A DNA stretch of 64,000 nucleotides from UBA4427 sp046351135 (GCA_046351135.1 JAXLZA010000005.1:186001-250000); one strand, 5' to 3'; shown: positions 1 through 10,796, counted from the first letter of the stretch. Notes: generated from the sequence alone by a model not told the origin. Translations and numbers: made by a program.

Positions 1-264
1 CGCCACCTCGGGCGCGATCCGCGTCACGAGGACCGGCTGCCCGGCCGAGCGCAGCGCCCGCGCGACGCCGAGGATCTGCTCGGCCGTCTTGCCCTGTCCG
101 AAGACGACCTCGGGGATTCCCTGGCGCAGCGCGCGGTGGGTATCGACGCGTGCGTGCTCGACGTCGAGGAAGGGGAGCACCGCCGCCCGCCGGATCGCCT
201 CTTCGATCTCGACTCCGCCGGAGCGGACGGCCTCGAAGAGCTGACGCAGGGCTTCGGAATCCAC
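1..264 (-). CDS. larB: LarB, nickel-pincer cofactor biosynthesis carboxylase (5' part only)
   Basis: The visible 88 residues are the N-terminus of a LarB-family protein. LarB is a PurE-related enzyme that carboxylates and hydrolyses nicotinic acid adenine dinucleotide in making the nickel-pincer nucleotide cofactor of lactate racemase-type enzymes. The diagnostic stretch is FLDVEHARVDTHRALRQGIP followed by EVVFGQGKTAEQI, typical of LarB just before the PurE-like domain, which lies beyond the window edge. The GTG at 264 is chosen because the family signature starts directly after it; an in-frame TTG lies about 12 codons upstream. The gene follows cheC by 54 bases with no clear terminator between them. 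Family assignment is from sequence recall; the catalytic half cannot be seen. Confidence 0.85.
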   Translation of the reverse strand, partial: MDSEALRQLFEAVRSGGVEIEEAIRRAAVLPFLDVEHARVDTHRALRQGIPEVVFGQGKTAEQILGVARALRSAGQPVLVTRIAPEVA

Positions 265-318
265 GGCTCGGCTCCGTTCGCGAGGACCACCCGTCAAGGG
301 GGATGCGGCCGGATCCTA

Positions 319-945
319 TCAGACCCGGCCGACCCGACCCCGGGCCTCGAGATCGTCCTCGGCGACCGGCCCGCTCGGCACCACGACCAGCCGCCCGACG
401 ACGTCACCACCCGGGCGACGCAGCTCGACCTCGACCCGCCTGGCGGTGTCGCCGACCACGCGCTCGACCCAGGCCTCGAACTCGCCCTCGGCCCGCCCCT
501 GGGCCAGCGCCGGAATCGACGGCAGCAGCCGCGAGCGGAGCGCGTCGGCGATCCCCGAGGCCACGTGGGAGGCGAGGATGTTGCCGACCTCCATCAGCGC
601 CGACTCGACGATCGTCGGATCGAGCGCGCCCGACTCGATCCCGACGACGCTGCGGACGAGGCGCTCGCTGCCCTCGGCGGAGAAGAGGATTCCGACCAGC
701 GCATCGACGCAGCCTTCGAACTCGAAGAAGACGCCCGTCGACCCCTCGCCGTCCCCGGGTCCGGACGCTCCTGCACCGAGGACGAGCGGCCCTCGAGCCC
801 GCCCGGGCCCACCTTCGCGGACGACCGGCGGTCGTGCCTCGACCGGCCCCCCGGTGAGTTGGGCGAAGGCCGCAGCAGCGCGCTCCGCGCCGGCCTGCGT
901 GAGGTCGGCGAGTCGCGAGAGCGCTGCTTCGCGTACGGATTCCAT
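319..945 (-). CDS. cheC: CheC-type CheY-P phosphatase
   Basis: 208-residue protein of the CheC/CheX/FliY phosphatase fold, which dephosphorylates CheY-P. The active-site helix is recognisable as VESALMEVGNILASHVASGI, with the family Glu and Asn three residues apart (E and N of MEVGN). The equivalent N-terminal helix (residues about 8-28, LSRLADLTQAGAERAAAAF) lacks the E-x-x-N pair, so only one of the two possible active sites looks intact. It starts 3 bases after the cheA stop and is the last gene of the MCP-cheW-cheY-cheA-cheC operon. No CheD partner is seen here. CheX-like is an alternative name; the phosphatase family is fairly sure. Confidence 0.8.
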   Translation of the reverse strand: MESVREAALSRLADLTQAGAERAAAAFAQLTGGPVEARPPVVREGGPGRARGPLVLGAGASGPGDGEGSTGVFFEFEGCVDALVGILFSAEGSERLVRSVVGIESGALDPTIVESALMEVGNILASHVASGIADALRSRLLPSIPALAQGRAEGEFEAWVERVVGDTARRVEVELRRPGGDVVGRLVVVPSGPVAEDDLEARGRVGRV

Positions 946-948
946 GGG

Positions 949-2687
949 TTAGACCAGCTGATTCAAGTCGAGGAGGAAGACGGGACTTCCATCCTGCAGG
1001 ACCGTGAGCCCCGACAGGATGCGCACCGACGCCAGCAGCTCGGGCACCGGCTTCACGTAGAACTCCTGCTGCCCGAGGAAGCGATCGACCGCGAGCGCGA
1101 CGCGCTCGCCGCGGACCTCGGTGAGCACGATCGGGACCGAGGCAGCGGACGGGGTCCGCTCTTCGATCCGCAGCCGGCGGGCGAGGAAGACGACCGGGAT
1201 CGGCGCACCGTCGATCAGGGCGAACGAATCGCCGGCCGCCTGCTCGACGTCGCCGGCGGCGACCTCGAGGATCCGCTCGACCTTCGAGATCGGGATCGCG
1301 ACGCGCTCGTCGGCGATCCCGACGAGCAGCACGCGCTGGACCGCGGCGGTGATCGGGACGCGCAGGGTCGTCGTCGTGCCCCGACCGCGCTCGGTGCGCA
1401 GAAGGACCTCGCCGCCGAGGCCCTCGATCGTCGCCTTCACGGCGTCCATGCCGACGCCGCGGCCCGAGACCTCGGAGACCTTCTGGGCGGTCGACAGGCC
1501 CGGATGGAAGATGAAGCGGACGATCTCCTCCGGCGGGAGGTCGGAGACGAGATCGGCGTGGATCAGGCCGGCGTCGACCGCGCGGCGGGAGACCGAGGCG
1601 AGGTCGATGCCGCGTCCGTCGTCCGAGACGTCGATCAGGATCGAGTCGCGCTGCCGCCGCGCGTCGATGCGCAATCGGCCGACCTCGGGCTTGCCGGCGG
1701 CGAGCCGGTCGGCCGGGAATTCGAGGCCGTGGTCGACGGCGTTGCGCACGAGGTGGAGCAGCGGCTCACCGAGGCGATCGAGGATCGCGCGGTCGAGCTC
1801 GAGCTCGGCGCCCTCGATCTCGACCTCGACCCGCTTGCCGAGCTTCTCGGCGACGGCGCGCGCGGTGCGGGGGAGATTGTCGGTGACCCGCTCGAGCGGC
1901 GCGGTCCGCAGCTCGAGCACCCGCCGCTGCAGCTCCGCCACGCGACGATCGACGCGGTCGAAGCCGTCGGCGACCTCGGGCTCCTGGGCATACCGCGCCA
2001 CGCCCGCCCGCAGCTGGCTCGACGACAGGATCACCTCGCCCACGGCCGTCAGGAAGCGATCGAGCGTCTCCGTGCGCACGCGGACCGTCGGACTGCGCAG
2101 CGCCGCCGGCACCGGCGCGGACTCCGCCGTCTCCGACACGGCAGCTTCCGGTGTCGGCTCGTCGCCCACGGCCTCCGCCGCGGGCTCTATCTGCGGGCTT
2201 TTTTTGGCTGGGCCCCGGAGGCCGTGTCCGCGGCGAGACCGCTTCCGCGGGATGCGGTGGACCCGATCGAGGTCGCTGCGGCCGTCGCATCGGTTGCGGC
2301 GGGCGAGTGCTCCAGGGCCACGAGCGCCTCGAGCAGCGCCGCGTCGGCGGGCATCGGATCGCGATCGTCCGCCACCGCCGCGACCATCGCCTCGAGAGCC
2401 TCGAGCGCGCGGAAGAGCAGCGCGAGCTCCACGTGATCGCGCACGCGCCCGGCCCGGCGGACACCCTCCATGCGGTCTTCCATGCGATGCGCGAGATCGG
2501 CGATCGCGTCGAAGCCGAGCGAGGCGGCCATCGACTTGATCGAGTGGGCCATGCGGAAGACGGTGTCGATGGCTTCGCCGCCGCCGAGCTCCTTCTCGAG
2601 CGAGAGCAGGGCGTGGCTGATCTCGCCGAGGTGGTCCGTGGCCTCCTCGAGAAAGATCCGGCGATACTTGGCCATGTCGAGCGCCAC
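949..2687 (-). CDS. cheA: CheA chemotaxis histidine kinase, interrupted by a -1 frameshift at an A7 run
   Basis: Read across two frames this is a complete CheA of about 579 residues. An Hpt (P1) domain with phospho-accepting His48 in MAHSIKSMAASLGF is followed by a low-complexity linker with no evident P2, the dimerisation helices, the HATPase domain (N box HLVRNAVDHG, G1 DDGRGID, G2 GRGVGMDAV) and a CheW-like P5 domain to the end. The reading frame of the Hpt part ends at a TAG at 2187-2189; the rest lies in the -1 frame. They meet at seven A residues (minus strand, 2199-2205), with the 0-frame codons CCA AAA AAA. The GTG start at 2687 has GGAG six bases upstream and sits 3 bases after the cheY stop. 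Real slippage, a split CheA or a lost base in the assembly are all possible. Confidence 0.8.
2187..2687 (-). CDS. Hpt-only product of cheA in the unshifted frame
   Basis: Without a frameshift the ribosome makes a 166-residue protein containing only the P1/Hpt domain (His48) and an Ala/Ser/Thr-rich linker ending GAQPKKARR. Such a protein could act as a free phospho-donor or sink for CheY, as in split CheA systems, but that is inference. It is listed separately because a simple gene call gives this ORF and leaves the kinase core without a good start: the first GTG in the kinase frame lies about 17 bases beyond the TAG with its GGAGG too close to it. ATG at 2675 is an alternative start. Confidence 0.6.
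   Translation of the reverse strand: MALDMAKYRRIFLEEATDHLGEISHALLSLEKELGGGEAIDTVFRMAHSIKSMAASLGFDAIADLAHRMEDRMEGVRRAGRVRDHVELALLFRALEALEAMVAAVADDRDPMPADAALLEALVALEHSPAATDATAAATSIGSTASRGSGLAADTASGAQPKKARR
2199..2205 (-). other. A7 slippery run inside cheA (candidate -1 frameshift or slippage site)
   Basis: The minus strand reads CAG CCA AAA AAA GCC in the Hpt frame, so the heptamer A AAA AAA fits the X XXY YYZ pattern for -1 ribosomal slippage. The Hpt frame stops at TAG 16 bases past the run start; the -1 frame stays open to the end of the kinase. A GGGG stretch lies just upstream and a GC-rich segment able to pair (GCCCGC with GTGGGC) lies just downstream. An eighth A would join the two frames, so a homopolymer sequencing error is the plain alternative. 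Confidence 0.55.
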
Positions 2688-2690
2688 GGT

Positions 2691-3059
2691 CTACTCCGAC
2701 TTTTCGAGGACCTTCTTGAGCGTCGCGATCACGCTGTCCGGCTTGAACGGCTTGACGATGAAGTCCCGCGCGCCCGCCTGGAGCGCCTCCATGACGAGCG
2801 ACTCCTGACCGAGCGCGCTGCACATCACGACGCAGGCCGTCGGATGCTCCGCGAGGATCCGCTTGACGGCGTCGATCCCCGACCGCTTCGGCATCACGAT
2901 GTCCATCGTGACGAGATCCGGCGCCAGCTCCTTGAAGAGGTCCACCGCCTCGATGCCGTTGGTCGCCTCGCCGACGACCTCGTGGCCCTCCGGCTCGATG
3001 ATCTCGCGGATCATCTGGCGCATGAAGGATGCGTCGTCTGCAATCAGTACCCGTGCCAT
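2691..3059 (-). CDS. cheY: CheY response regulator
   Basis: A 122-residue stand-alone receiver domain. Acidic pocket residues Asp8 and Asp9 (IADD), phospho-acceptor Asp53 (TMDIVMPKRSG), Ser81 at the switch position and Lys103 (VKPFKP) are all present, and there is no output domain. It is the target of CheA phosphotransfer and CheC dephosphorylation, and would act on the flagellar motor or another effector. A strong Shine-Dalgarno, GGAGGGA, precedes the ATG by 7 bases. It lies 25 bases after cheW and 3 bases before cheA, in one transcription unit. MDIVMPKRSGIDA resembles the CheY form common outside enterics. Confidence 0.93.
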   Translation of the reverse strand: MARVLIADDASFMRQMIREIIEPEGHEVVGEATNGIEAVDLFKELAPDLVTMDIVMPKRSGIDAVKRILAEHPTACVVMCSALGQESLVMEALQAGARDFIVKPFKPDSVIATLKKVLEKSE

Positions 3060-3084
3060 GTCGTTCCCTCCGATTCGATCCCCA

Positions 3085-3582
3085 TCAGTTCGTGGCGCTC
3101 TCGATCACTTCCGCTCCGCGCGCGACCAGCACCGCCGGATCCAGGACGTGCACGATGCGACCGTCGACGGGCCGTCGCTCGACGACGAGCCCCTCTCCCT
3201 TGCGACCGTCGTAGCCCGGCCCCGCGACGAGCCCGACCACGCGATCCACCGGCATGCCGAGCCGGGCCGAGCTCCCCGGCTTCTCGGCGACCACCAGGAC
3301 CTGGTCCTGCGCGTAGCCGACCGTCGTCGCGGCCCCGAACGGGGTCGCACCCGCCTCGTCGCGATCGCGCCCGAGCAGCAGCTCGGTGGCGACCAGCGGA
3401 AGCGCCTCGCCGTGCCAGTTCATCACGCCGCCGATCGGCAGCGCGAGGGACGGCACGCTCGTCACGCGATCCTTCTCGGCCACCTCGACGACCCACGCGA
3501 TCGGCAGCGCATAACGCACGTCGTCGAACAGGAACATCAGGAGCCGATCGCCCCCGTCCCCGATGCCCGGGCCGGCCTTCAC
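3085..3582 (-). CDS. cheW: CheW coupling protein
   Basis: 165 residues with a CheW/SH3-like fold that couples the receptor to CheA. Recognisable pieces are LLMFLFDDVRYALPIAWVVE near the N-terminus, the conserved IGGVMNWHGEALPLV segment and a C-terminal strand ending in HVLDPAVLVA. The GTG start overlaps the TGA of the MCP gene in a GTGA junction, indicating translational coupling of receptor and adaptor. No second domain is visible. The assignment rests on the fold pattern and operon position and is firm, although the same domain also occurs as P5 of CheA. Confidence 0.9.
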   Translation of the reverse strand: MKAGPGIGDGGDRLLMFLFDDVRYALPIAWVVEVAEKDRVTSVPSLALPIGGVMNWHGEALPLVATELLLGRDRDEAGATPFGAATTVGYAQDQVLVVAEKPGSSARLGMPVDRVVGLVAGPGYDGRKGEGLVVERRPVDGRIVHVLDPAVLVARGAEVIESATN

Positions 3583-4895
3583 GACCGCCCCCCGACGAAG
3601 CGGCGCGCGCCGACGTCCGAATCGTCCTCCGCGCCCGACCCGCCGGTCCGGAAGTAGTTGAGCGATCCGTCGAGCTCGCGCGCGAGACGCGTCACCTCCT
3701 CGGCGGCGGCGAAGATCCGGAGCAGGGTCTCGACCTCGCGGCGCGTCGTCTCGTCGAGCCCCGCGACGCTCTTGCCGTTGTCTCCGGCGACCTTCGCGAT
3801 CTCCTCGATCGCCTCGACCATGCTCTGCGCATTCAGCGAGTGGCTGTCCGCGCCGTGGAAGATCTCCTCCGAGCGGGTCGCCGCCTCGGAGACGGCCATG
3901 CTGATCTGCGCGAGCGCACCGGCGATCGTGTTGATGTCCTCGCGACCCTCGCCGATCACCTGGCTCGATTGCCGCATCTCGTCGGCCACCATCGCCGTGT
4001 CGGCCTGGATCTCGTGCATGAGCTGGCTGATCTCGTCGGCGCTCTTGCCTGCGCTCTCGGAGAGCTTGCGGATCTCGTCGGCGACGACGGAGAAGCCGCG
4101 CCCCGCCTCCCCGGCCCGCGCGGCCTCGATCGAGGCATTCAGCGAGAGCAGGTTCGTGCGGTGGGCGACGGAGGTGATGATCTCGGTGATCTGGTGGACG
4201 TGTCGGGTCTTGGCTTCGAGCTGGAAGACCTTGACGCCGGTGCTCTCGGCTCGCTCGAAGACGGCCTTCATCTTCTCGATCGCGAGGCGGGCGACCTCGA
4301 CGCCGGTGCCGGCCTTCTGGTTCGCCTCGGCGGCGAAGCCGAAGGCCTCGCGCGCGCGGCTCGCGTTGAGGTCGATCTCGCTCGAGATCTCGGCCATGCG
4401 GTGGGCGGCCTGCCCGAGCAGCTCCTGCTCCTGGGCGACGCCGGCGGCCACGCGCTCGACCGTCGCGGAGACGCCCTCGCTCATGCGGCGCAGATCGCCG
4501 AGGCCCGCCTCGAGGCTGGTCGACGACGAGGCCATCGAGCGCGAGGTCGCCTGGACGCTCGCGACGAGCTGGCGCAGGCGGACGAGCATGTCGGCGAGAC
4601 CGCGGTGGAGCGCGTCCATCTCGTCGGGGAAGCGGGAGGGGGACCGCGTCGCGAGGTCGAGCCGGAGCTCGCCTTCGCGGATGCGATCCGTCGCCTGGCG
4701 CAGGGCCTCGAACTTCACCCCGAACATGCGCGACAGGAAGAATCCGATGACGCCGCCGACGCCGAGGGCGACGAAGAGCGTGCCCCAGGTCGAGAAGGCG
4801 ATGCCGAAGCTCCGCGCGAGGTCGGGCAGGAGCGAGGTCGCGCCCGCCACAACGAAGGAGCCGATCACGAATTTGGCCGTCAGGGATACGTGCAC
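3579..4895 (-). CDS. Methyl-accepting chemotaxis protein without a periplasmic sensor domain
   Basis: 438-residue receptor. Two hydrophobic segments at about residues 9-27 and 37-57 are separated by only a dozen residues, so there is almost no periplasmic loop. A short HAMP-like linker and a long coiled coil follow. The signalling tip is canonical: ITSVAHRTNLLSLNASIEAA then RAGEAGRGFSVVADEIRKLS. The protein could sense a cytoplasmic or membrane signal, or a partner protein. The GTG start at 4895 has only a weak upstream purine stretch. It is the first gene of the che operon and lies just downstream of thiL. No CheR or CheB is seen nearby, so adaptation by methylation would rely on genes elsewhere. 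Confidence 0.9.
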   Translation of the reverse strand: MHVSLTAKFVIGSFVVAGATSLLPDLARSFGIAFSTWGTLFVALGVGGVIGFFLSRMFGVKFEALRQATDRIREGELRLDLATRSPSRFPDEMDALHRGLADMLVRLRQLVASVQATSRSMASSSTSLEAGLGDLRRMSEGVSATVERVAAGVAQEQELLGQAAHRMAEISSEIDLNASRAREAFGFAAEANQKAGTGVEVARLAIEKMKAVFERAESTGVKVFQLEAKTRHVHQITEIITSVAHRTNLLSLNASIEAARAGEAGRGFSVVADEIRKLSESAGKSADEISQLMHEIQADTAMVADEMRQSSQVIGEGREDINTIAGALAQISMAVSEAATRSEEIFHGADSHSLNAQSMVEAIEEIAKVAGDNGKSVAGLDETTRREVETLLRIFAAAEEVTRLARELDGSLNYFRTGGSGAEDDSDVGARRFVGGRS

Positions 4896-4987
4896 GCCCG
4901 CGTATCGGTCCTGCCGGTAGCTGGCTTGACGGGAGAGCCACCCTTCGAGACCGCTTCGATCGGGCGATCCGGGGAGCTCGGGGTCCC

Positions 4988-5015
4988 AGGCGGGCCGGGG
5001 CGGCCGGGCCCGCCT
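4988..5015 (-). terminator. GC-rich hairpin at the thiL 3' end
   Basis: Inverted repeat AGGCGGGCC / GGCCCGCCT with a 10-base loop, overlapping the thiL stop codon. There is no T-tract in either direction, so it may be a Rho-dependent pause or an mRNA-stabilising stem rather than an intrinsic terminator. It separates thiL from the che operon. Confidence 0.4.
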
Positions 5016-5976
5016 AGAAGTGATGGCCCGCCGACGGCGTCGGCAGGCCTGCGATGCCCTGCCCTGCGACGACCCGCCCGATCCGGCTGACGCGCACCCC
5101 GAGCCGCCGCCCGAGCCGCACCGGATCCGCCGCCGCCCGACCGGGCGCGAGGGCGAACAGCAGCTCGTAGTCCTCGCCGCCCGTCGCTTGCAGTACCAGC
5201 GGATCGATTCCGCTCCGACTGCACGCTCGGGAGAATCCCCGATCCGCCGGCAGCGCCGCCGGATCGACCTCGGCGCCCAGCCCGACCGGCCGGAGCAGCT
5301 GCGCGAGATCGCTCGCGAGCCCGTCCGAGAGGTCGATGCATGCCTTCACGCCGGGCATCCGGGCGAGCCGGCGCCCCGCCTCGAGGCGCGGCTCCGGCAC
5401 GTGGCGCAACGGGCGCCCCAGCCGATCGGCCTCGAGCCGGGCGAGCGCCCCCCGGCCGAGCACTCCGGTCACGAACAGCAGGTCGCCCACCGCGAGCCCC
5501 GTCCGCCGGAGCGCGCGCCCGCGCGCGACGCGGCCGATCACGGTGACCGAGAGGATGCACTTCTCCGCCCGCGACAGGTTGCCCCCGACGAGCGGACAGG
5601 CGTGGCGCTTCGCGTCGTCGACGAAGCCCGCGACGAAGCCGTCGAAGACGGCGACGGGCAGCTCGGGCGGCGCACAGATCGAGAGCAGCACCCCGACCGG
5701 GGTCGCTCCCATCGCGGCGAGATCGGAGAGATTGACGGCGAGCGCGCGGCGACCGATCCGATTCGGGCCTTCGCGCGCGATCCGGAAGTGGACGTCCTCG
5801 ACGAGGGTGTCCGTCGAGAAGACGAGGTCCTCGCCGGAGCGGCCGCGCAGGATCGCGGCGTCGTCGCCGATGCCGACGACCCAGCGGCCGGGGATGGCCC
5901 CCCCGACGCGCTTCGCGATGCGCTCGATCAGCGCCGTCTCGCCGAGATCGCAGAGCCGTCGGGATCGCCGCACCAT
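5014..5976 (-). CDS. thiL: Thiamine-monophosphate kinase
   Basis: 320 residues, the usual ThiL length. ThiL phosphorylates thiamine monophosphate to the active cofactor TPP, the last biosynthetic step. It belongs to the PurM/SelD ATP-binding superfamily: GIGDDAAIL near the N-terminus, the STDTLVEDVHF segment, NLSDLAAMGATP, GGNLSRAEK, IDLSDGLASDL and GGEDYELLFA are all in family order. The ATG at 5976 is chosen because MVRRSRRLCDLGETALIERI fits the family start; the frame stays open about 37 codons further upstream. It lies about 50 bases downstream of lon. Confidence 0.93.
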   Translation of the reverse strand: MVRRSRRLCDLGETALIERIAKRVGGAIPGRWVVGIGDDAAILRGRSGEDLVFSTDTLVEDVHFRIAREGPNRIGRRALAVNLSDLAAMGATPVGVLLSICAPPELPVAVFDGFVAGFVDDAKRHACPLVGGNLSRAEKCILSVTVIGRVARGRALRRTGLAVGDLLFVTGVLGRGALARLEADRLGRPLRHVPEPRLEAGRRLARMPGVKACIDLSDGLASDLAQLLRPVGLGAEVDPAALPADRGFSRACSRSGIDPLVLQATGGEDYELLFALAPGRAAADPVRLGRRLGVRVSRIGRVVAGQGIAGLPTPSAGHHF

Positions 5977-6028
5977 GGCGCGAGCGTAGGCCGCACCGCG
6001 CGCCGGTGGCAAGCAGCCGAGGCTTCGA

Positions 6029-8464
<2,436 letters not shown>

Positions 8465-8510
8465 GGGAGCATTAACGGCCGTGAGCGAGTCGACTTGAGA
8501 CGCGAGATGA

Positions 8511-8522
8511 GATCGCGCGATC
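8511..8522. repeat. Perfect 12-bp palindrome upstream of lon
   Basis: GATCGCGCGATC lies about 46 bases before the lon ATG, in the 126-base gap between lon and the lipoprotein gene. It could be an operator half-site pair or chance in GC-rich DNA. No convincing -35/-10 pair or heat-shock sigma motif was seen in this gap. Confidence 0.25.
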
Positions 8523-8590
8523 ACGAGTTGAAACGCGATCCGACCGGCAACGCAGCGGCAGCTTCGTAGCGCGATGTGCAGGCGATGGAC

Positions 8591-10747
8591 TCAATCCACC
8601 GGCACGAAACGCTGACCGGACACCTCGAGCAGGAACGGTCGGCGACGCGCGTTGCCGTCGGGGAGCATCGTCAGCGCGCCCGACGCGCCGGGGAACGCGC
8701 GCACGGCCAGCATGCCCTCGCGCACCGCGTCGCGATCGCGGCGCTTCGAGGCGAGCTGCTGGAGCACGAGATTCGCGGCGTCGTAGCCCTGGGCCGCCCA
8801 GGCTTCCGGCTCGACCGCGAAGGTCGACCGATAGGCGTCGACGAACTCGCGGACGACTCCGACGTCGCTGCCGGCGTAGAACGGTGCGCTCACGACCGCG
8901 CCCGCGACGTGACGATCCGAGCCGCGGAGCAGATTCTCGTCGAGCCAGTCGCTCGAGCCGAGCAGGCGGACGTTCCCCACCCCCTGAAGCGCGAGGCCCG
9001 GCGCGATCATCGCGATCGACTCCGCCGAGTCGGGGATGAACAGGACGTCGAAGTCGACGATCGGCGGGAGCGGCTCGCCCCCCGGTCCGAGCTTCGCGAA
9101 GGCCTCGCTGCGTGCACGGGCGGCCTGGGCCGGCGGGAGCGAGCGCGCCGCCTCCACCGCCTGGTCGCGGGCGGCGATCGCCTGTCGCTCGCCCGCCGTC
9201 AGGAAGCGGAAGCCGACCATCTCCCGGATGACGTTCGAGAAGTCCGTCTCCTCGGGCGAATAGCTCGCGAGCGTCACGAGCTTCGCCCCCCGCGCCGCCA
9301 CCGCATCGGCGTAGAGCTTGCGCATGCCGCGGCCGTAGCGGGTCTTCGGATACAGAACGCCGAACCGCCGGGCCGAGAGCTGGTCCACGGCGTAGTCGAC
9401 GAGCGCCCCGACCTCGTCCGACGGCGTCGTCCGCGTCCGCATCACGAACCGGTGTCCCTGGGTCACGTCGTCGCGATTCGAGAGCGTGACGAGCGGAATC
9501 CGCGCCTGCTCCGCCGCATCGGCGGCCGCGAGCGCTTCGTCGCTGAAGATCGGTCCGAGGATGGCCACGACGTCCCCGATCGCGGCCAGCTCCCGCACCG
9601 CCTCCGCCGCCCGGGCCGGATCCCCCGCCGAGTCGCGCACCACGACGCGCAGATCGAGCCGATCCGAATCGTCCGAACGCACCCGCAGCACGCTGCCGTC
9701 GTGGGCAGGGGCCGCGCCCTCGTCGGGCTCGAAGACACCGGCCGCGAGCAGGATCCCGCGCAGGCTCGCCTCGCCGAACTCGGAGAAGTCCCCCGAGAGC
9801 GGCAGCACGACGCCGATCGTTCCGCGAGCGCCGCGCGTATCGGGGCGCGTGTACTCGGAGAGCTCGCGCAGCGGGGCGAGCTCGGCGGGGGCCGGAGCGG
9901 CCGTCGCCGCGAGCTCGGCAGGCCGTTCGGCGAGGCGCTGCTCGAGCACGCGGACCCGCTCGCGCTGGTCGTCGCTCGCGGCGAGCCGGCCGGCGCGCTC
10001 GAGCCGGTCCTCGGCCTCGCGGGCGTCCTTCGACTCGACCGCGCGCCGCGCGAGCTCGAGCGCGATGTCCGGGGCCGGCGGCCGCCGATCGAGCTCCTCG
10101 AGCATCGCCTCGAGCTCGGGATCCGCCGCCGCCGCGACGAGGTCGTCGATCCGACGCTCGACGTCGGCCCGTCGCGCGTCGGGTCGCTGCATCGACGTCC
10201 CGCGCGGCGCCCGCTCGTCGGCCGCGCGCAGCATCGCCTCGAGGCGCGCCAGATACCGCATCCGCTCGACGGGCGTCTGCGCGAGCGAGACCTTCAGCTC
10301 GAGCGCCGCGCGCGCGTCCTCGAAGGGGAGCTTCCGCAGATCGACGGGATCGAGCAGACCGCGGGCCGCGACCCGGCGATCGCGCCCGAACTCGAGCTGC
10401 GCGAGCCGCAGGCGTGCGATGGCTTCACCGTCGGAGCCGGGATACTGGGTCAGGATCGAGCCGAGCCAGCGAAGACCGTCGTCGCGCCGACCTTCCGCCA
10501 GGGCCTGCTCGGACAGCCGGAGGGCGGCGTCGTCCGCCATCGCGCTGGCGGGGTAGCGCGTGATGAAGGCTTCGAGGCTGGATCGCGCGGCCGCCGGGTC
10601 GGTGGCCCGCTTGCGGAGCGCCGCCTCGTAGGCCGCACGCTGCTCGTCGGGGACCGGGCGGGGCGCGTCGCCCGAGCCTGCGCAGGCCAGCTGGAGCGCG
10701 ATGCCGAACGCGACGCCGAACGCCGCCCCGAGAGTTCTCTTCGACAT
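8591..10747 (-). CDS. LpoA-like lipoprotein: TPR-type helices plus periplasmic-binding domain
   Basis: 718 residues. The N-terminus is a lipoprotein signal ending at a lipobox (LQLACAGSG). Residues about 30-290 are helical repeats resembling TPRs (EAFITRYPASAMADDAALRL, then LGSILTQYPGSDGEAIARLR). From about residue 310 comes a type I periplasmic-binding domain of the branched-chain amino-acid receptor type (IGVVLPLSGDFSEFGEAS, VVAILGPIFSDEALAAADAA, FGVLYPKTRYGRGMRKLYAD). This order is that of LpoA/LppC, the outer-membrane activator of penicillin-binding proteins in gammaproteobacteria, but an ABC-transporter-like receptor is also possible. No permease or ATPase lies beside it. It sits between lon and dnaJ. 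ATG 10747 is chosen for the signal peptide. Confidence 0.75.
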   Translation of the reverse strand: MSKRTLGAAFGVAFGIALQLACAGSGDAPRPVPDEQRAAYEAALRKRATDPAAARSSLEAFITRYPASAMADDAALRLSEQALAEGRRDDGLRWLGSILTQYPGSDGEAIARLRLAQLEFGRDRRVAARGLLDPVDLRKLPFEDARAALELKVSLAQTPVERMRYLARLEAMLRAADERAPRGTSMQRPDARRADVERRIDDLVAAAADPELEAMLEELDRRPPAPDIALELARRAVESKDAREAEDRLERAGRLAASDDQRERVRVLEQRLAERPAELAATAAPAPAELAPLRELSEYTRPDTRGARGTIGVVLPLSGDFSEFGEASLRGILLAAGVFEPDEGAAPAHDGSVLRVRSDDSDRLDLRVVVRDSAGDPARAAEAVRELAAIGDVVAILGPIFSDEALAAADAAEQARIPLVTLSNRDDVTQGHRFVMRTRTTPSDEVGALVDYAVDQLSARRFGVLYPKTRYGRGMRKLYADAVAARGAKLVTLASYSPEETDFSNVIREMVGFRFLTAGERQAIAARDQAVEAARSLPPAQAARARSEAFAKLGPGGEPLPPIVDFDVLFIPDSAESIAMIAPGLALQGVGNVRLLGSSDWLDENLLRGSDRHVAGAVVSAPFYAGSDVGVVREFVDAYRSTFAVEPEAWAAQGYDAANLVLQQLASKRRDRDAVREGMLAVRAFPGASGALTMLPDGNARRRPFLLEVSGQRFVPVD

Positions 10748-10796
10748 CGATCCGCCCCCCTGCGAATGCCCGGTCAAGCGTCGCGCGAGCCCGTGC

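Noticed and set aside
136..2436. A 2.3-kb open frame on the plus strand opposite the che genes
   Set aside because: Its product is Arg/Asp/Leu-rich with no family motif and it lies exactly antisense to cheC and cheA, whose motifs are clear. It is a GC-rich shadow frame; the same holds for the long antisense frames over dnaK, gltB and smc.
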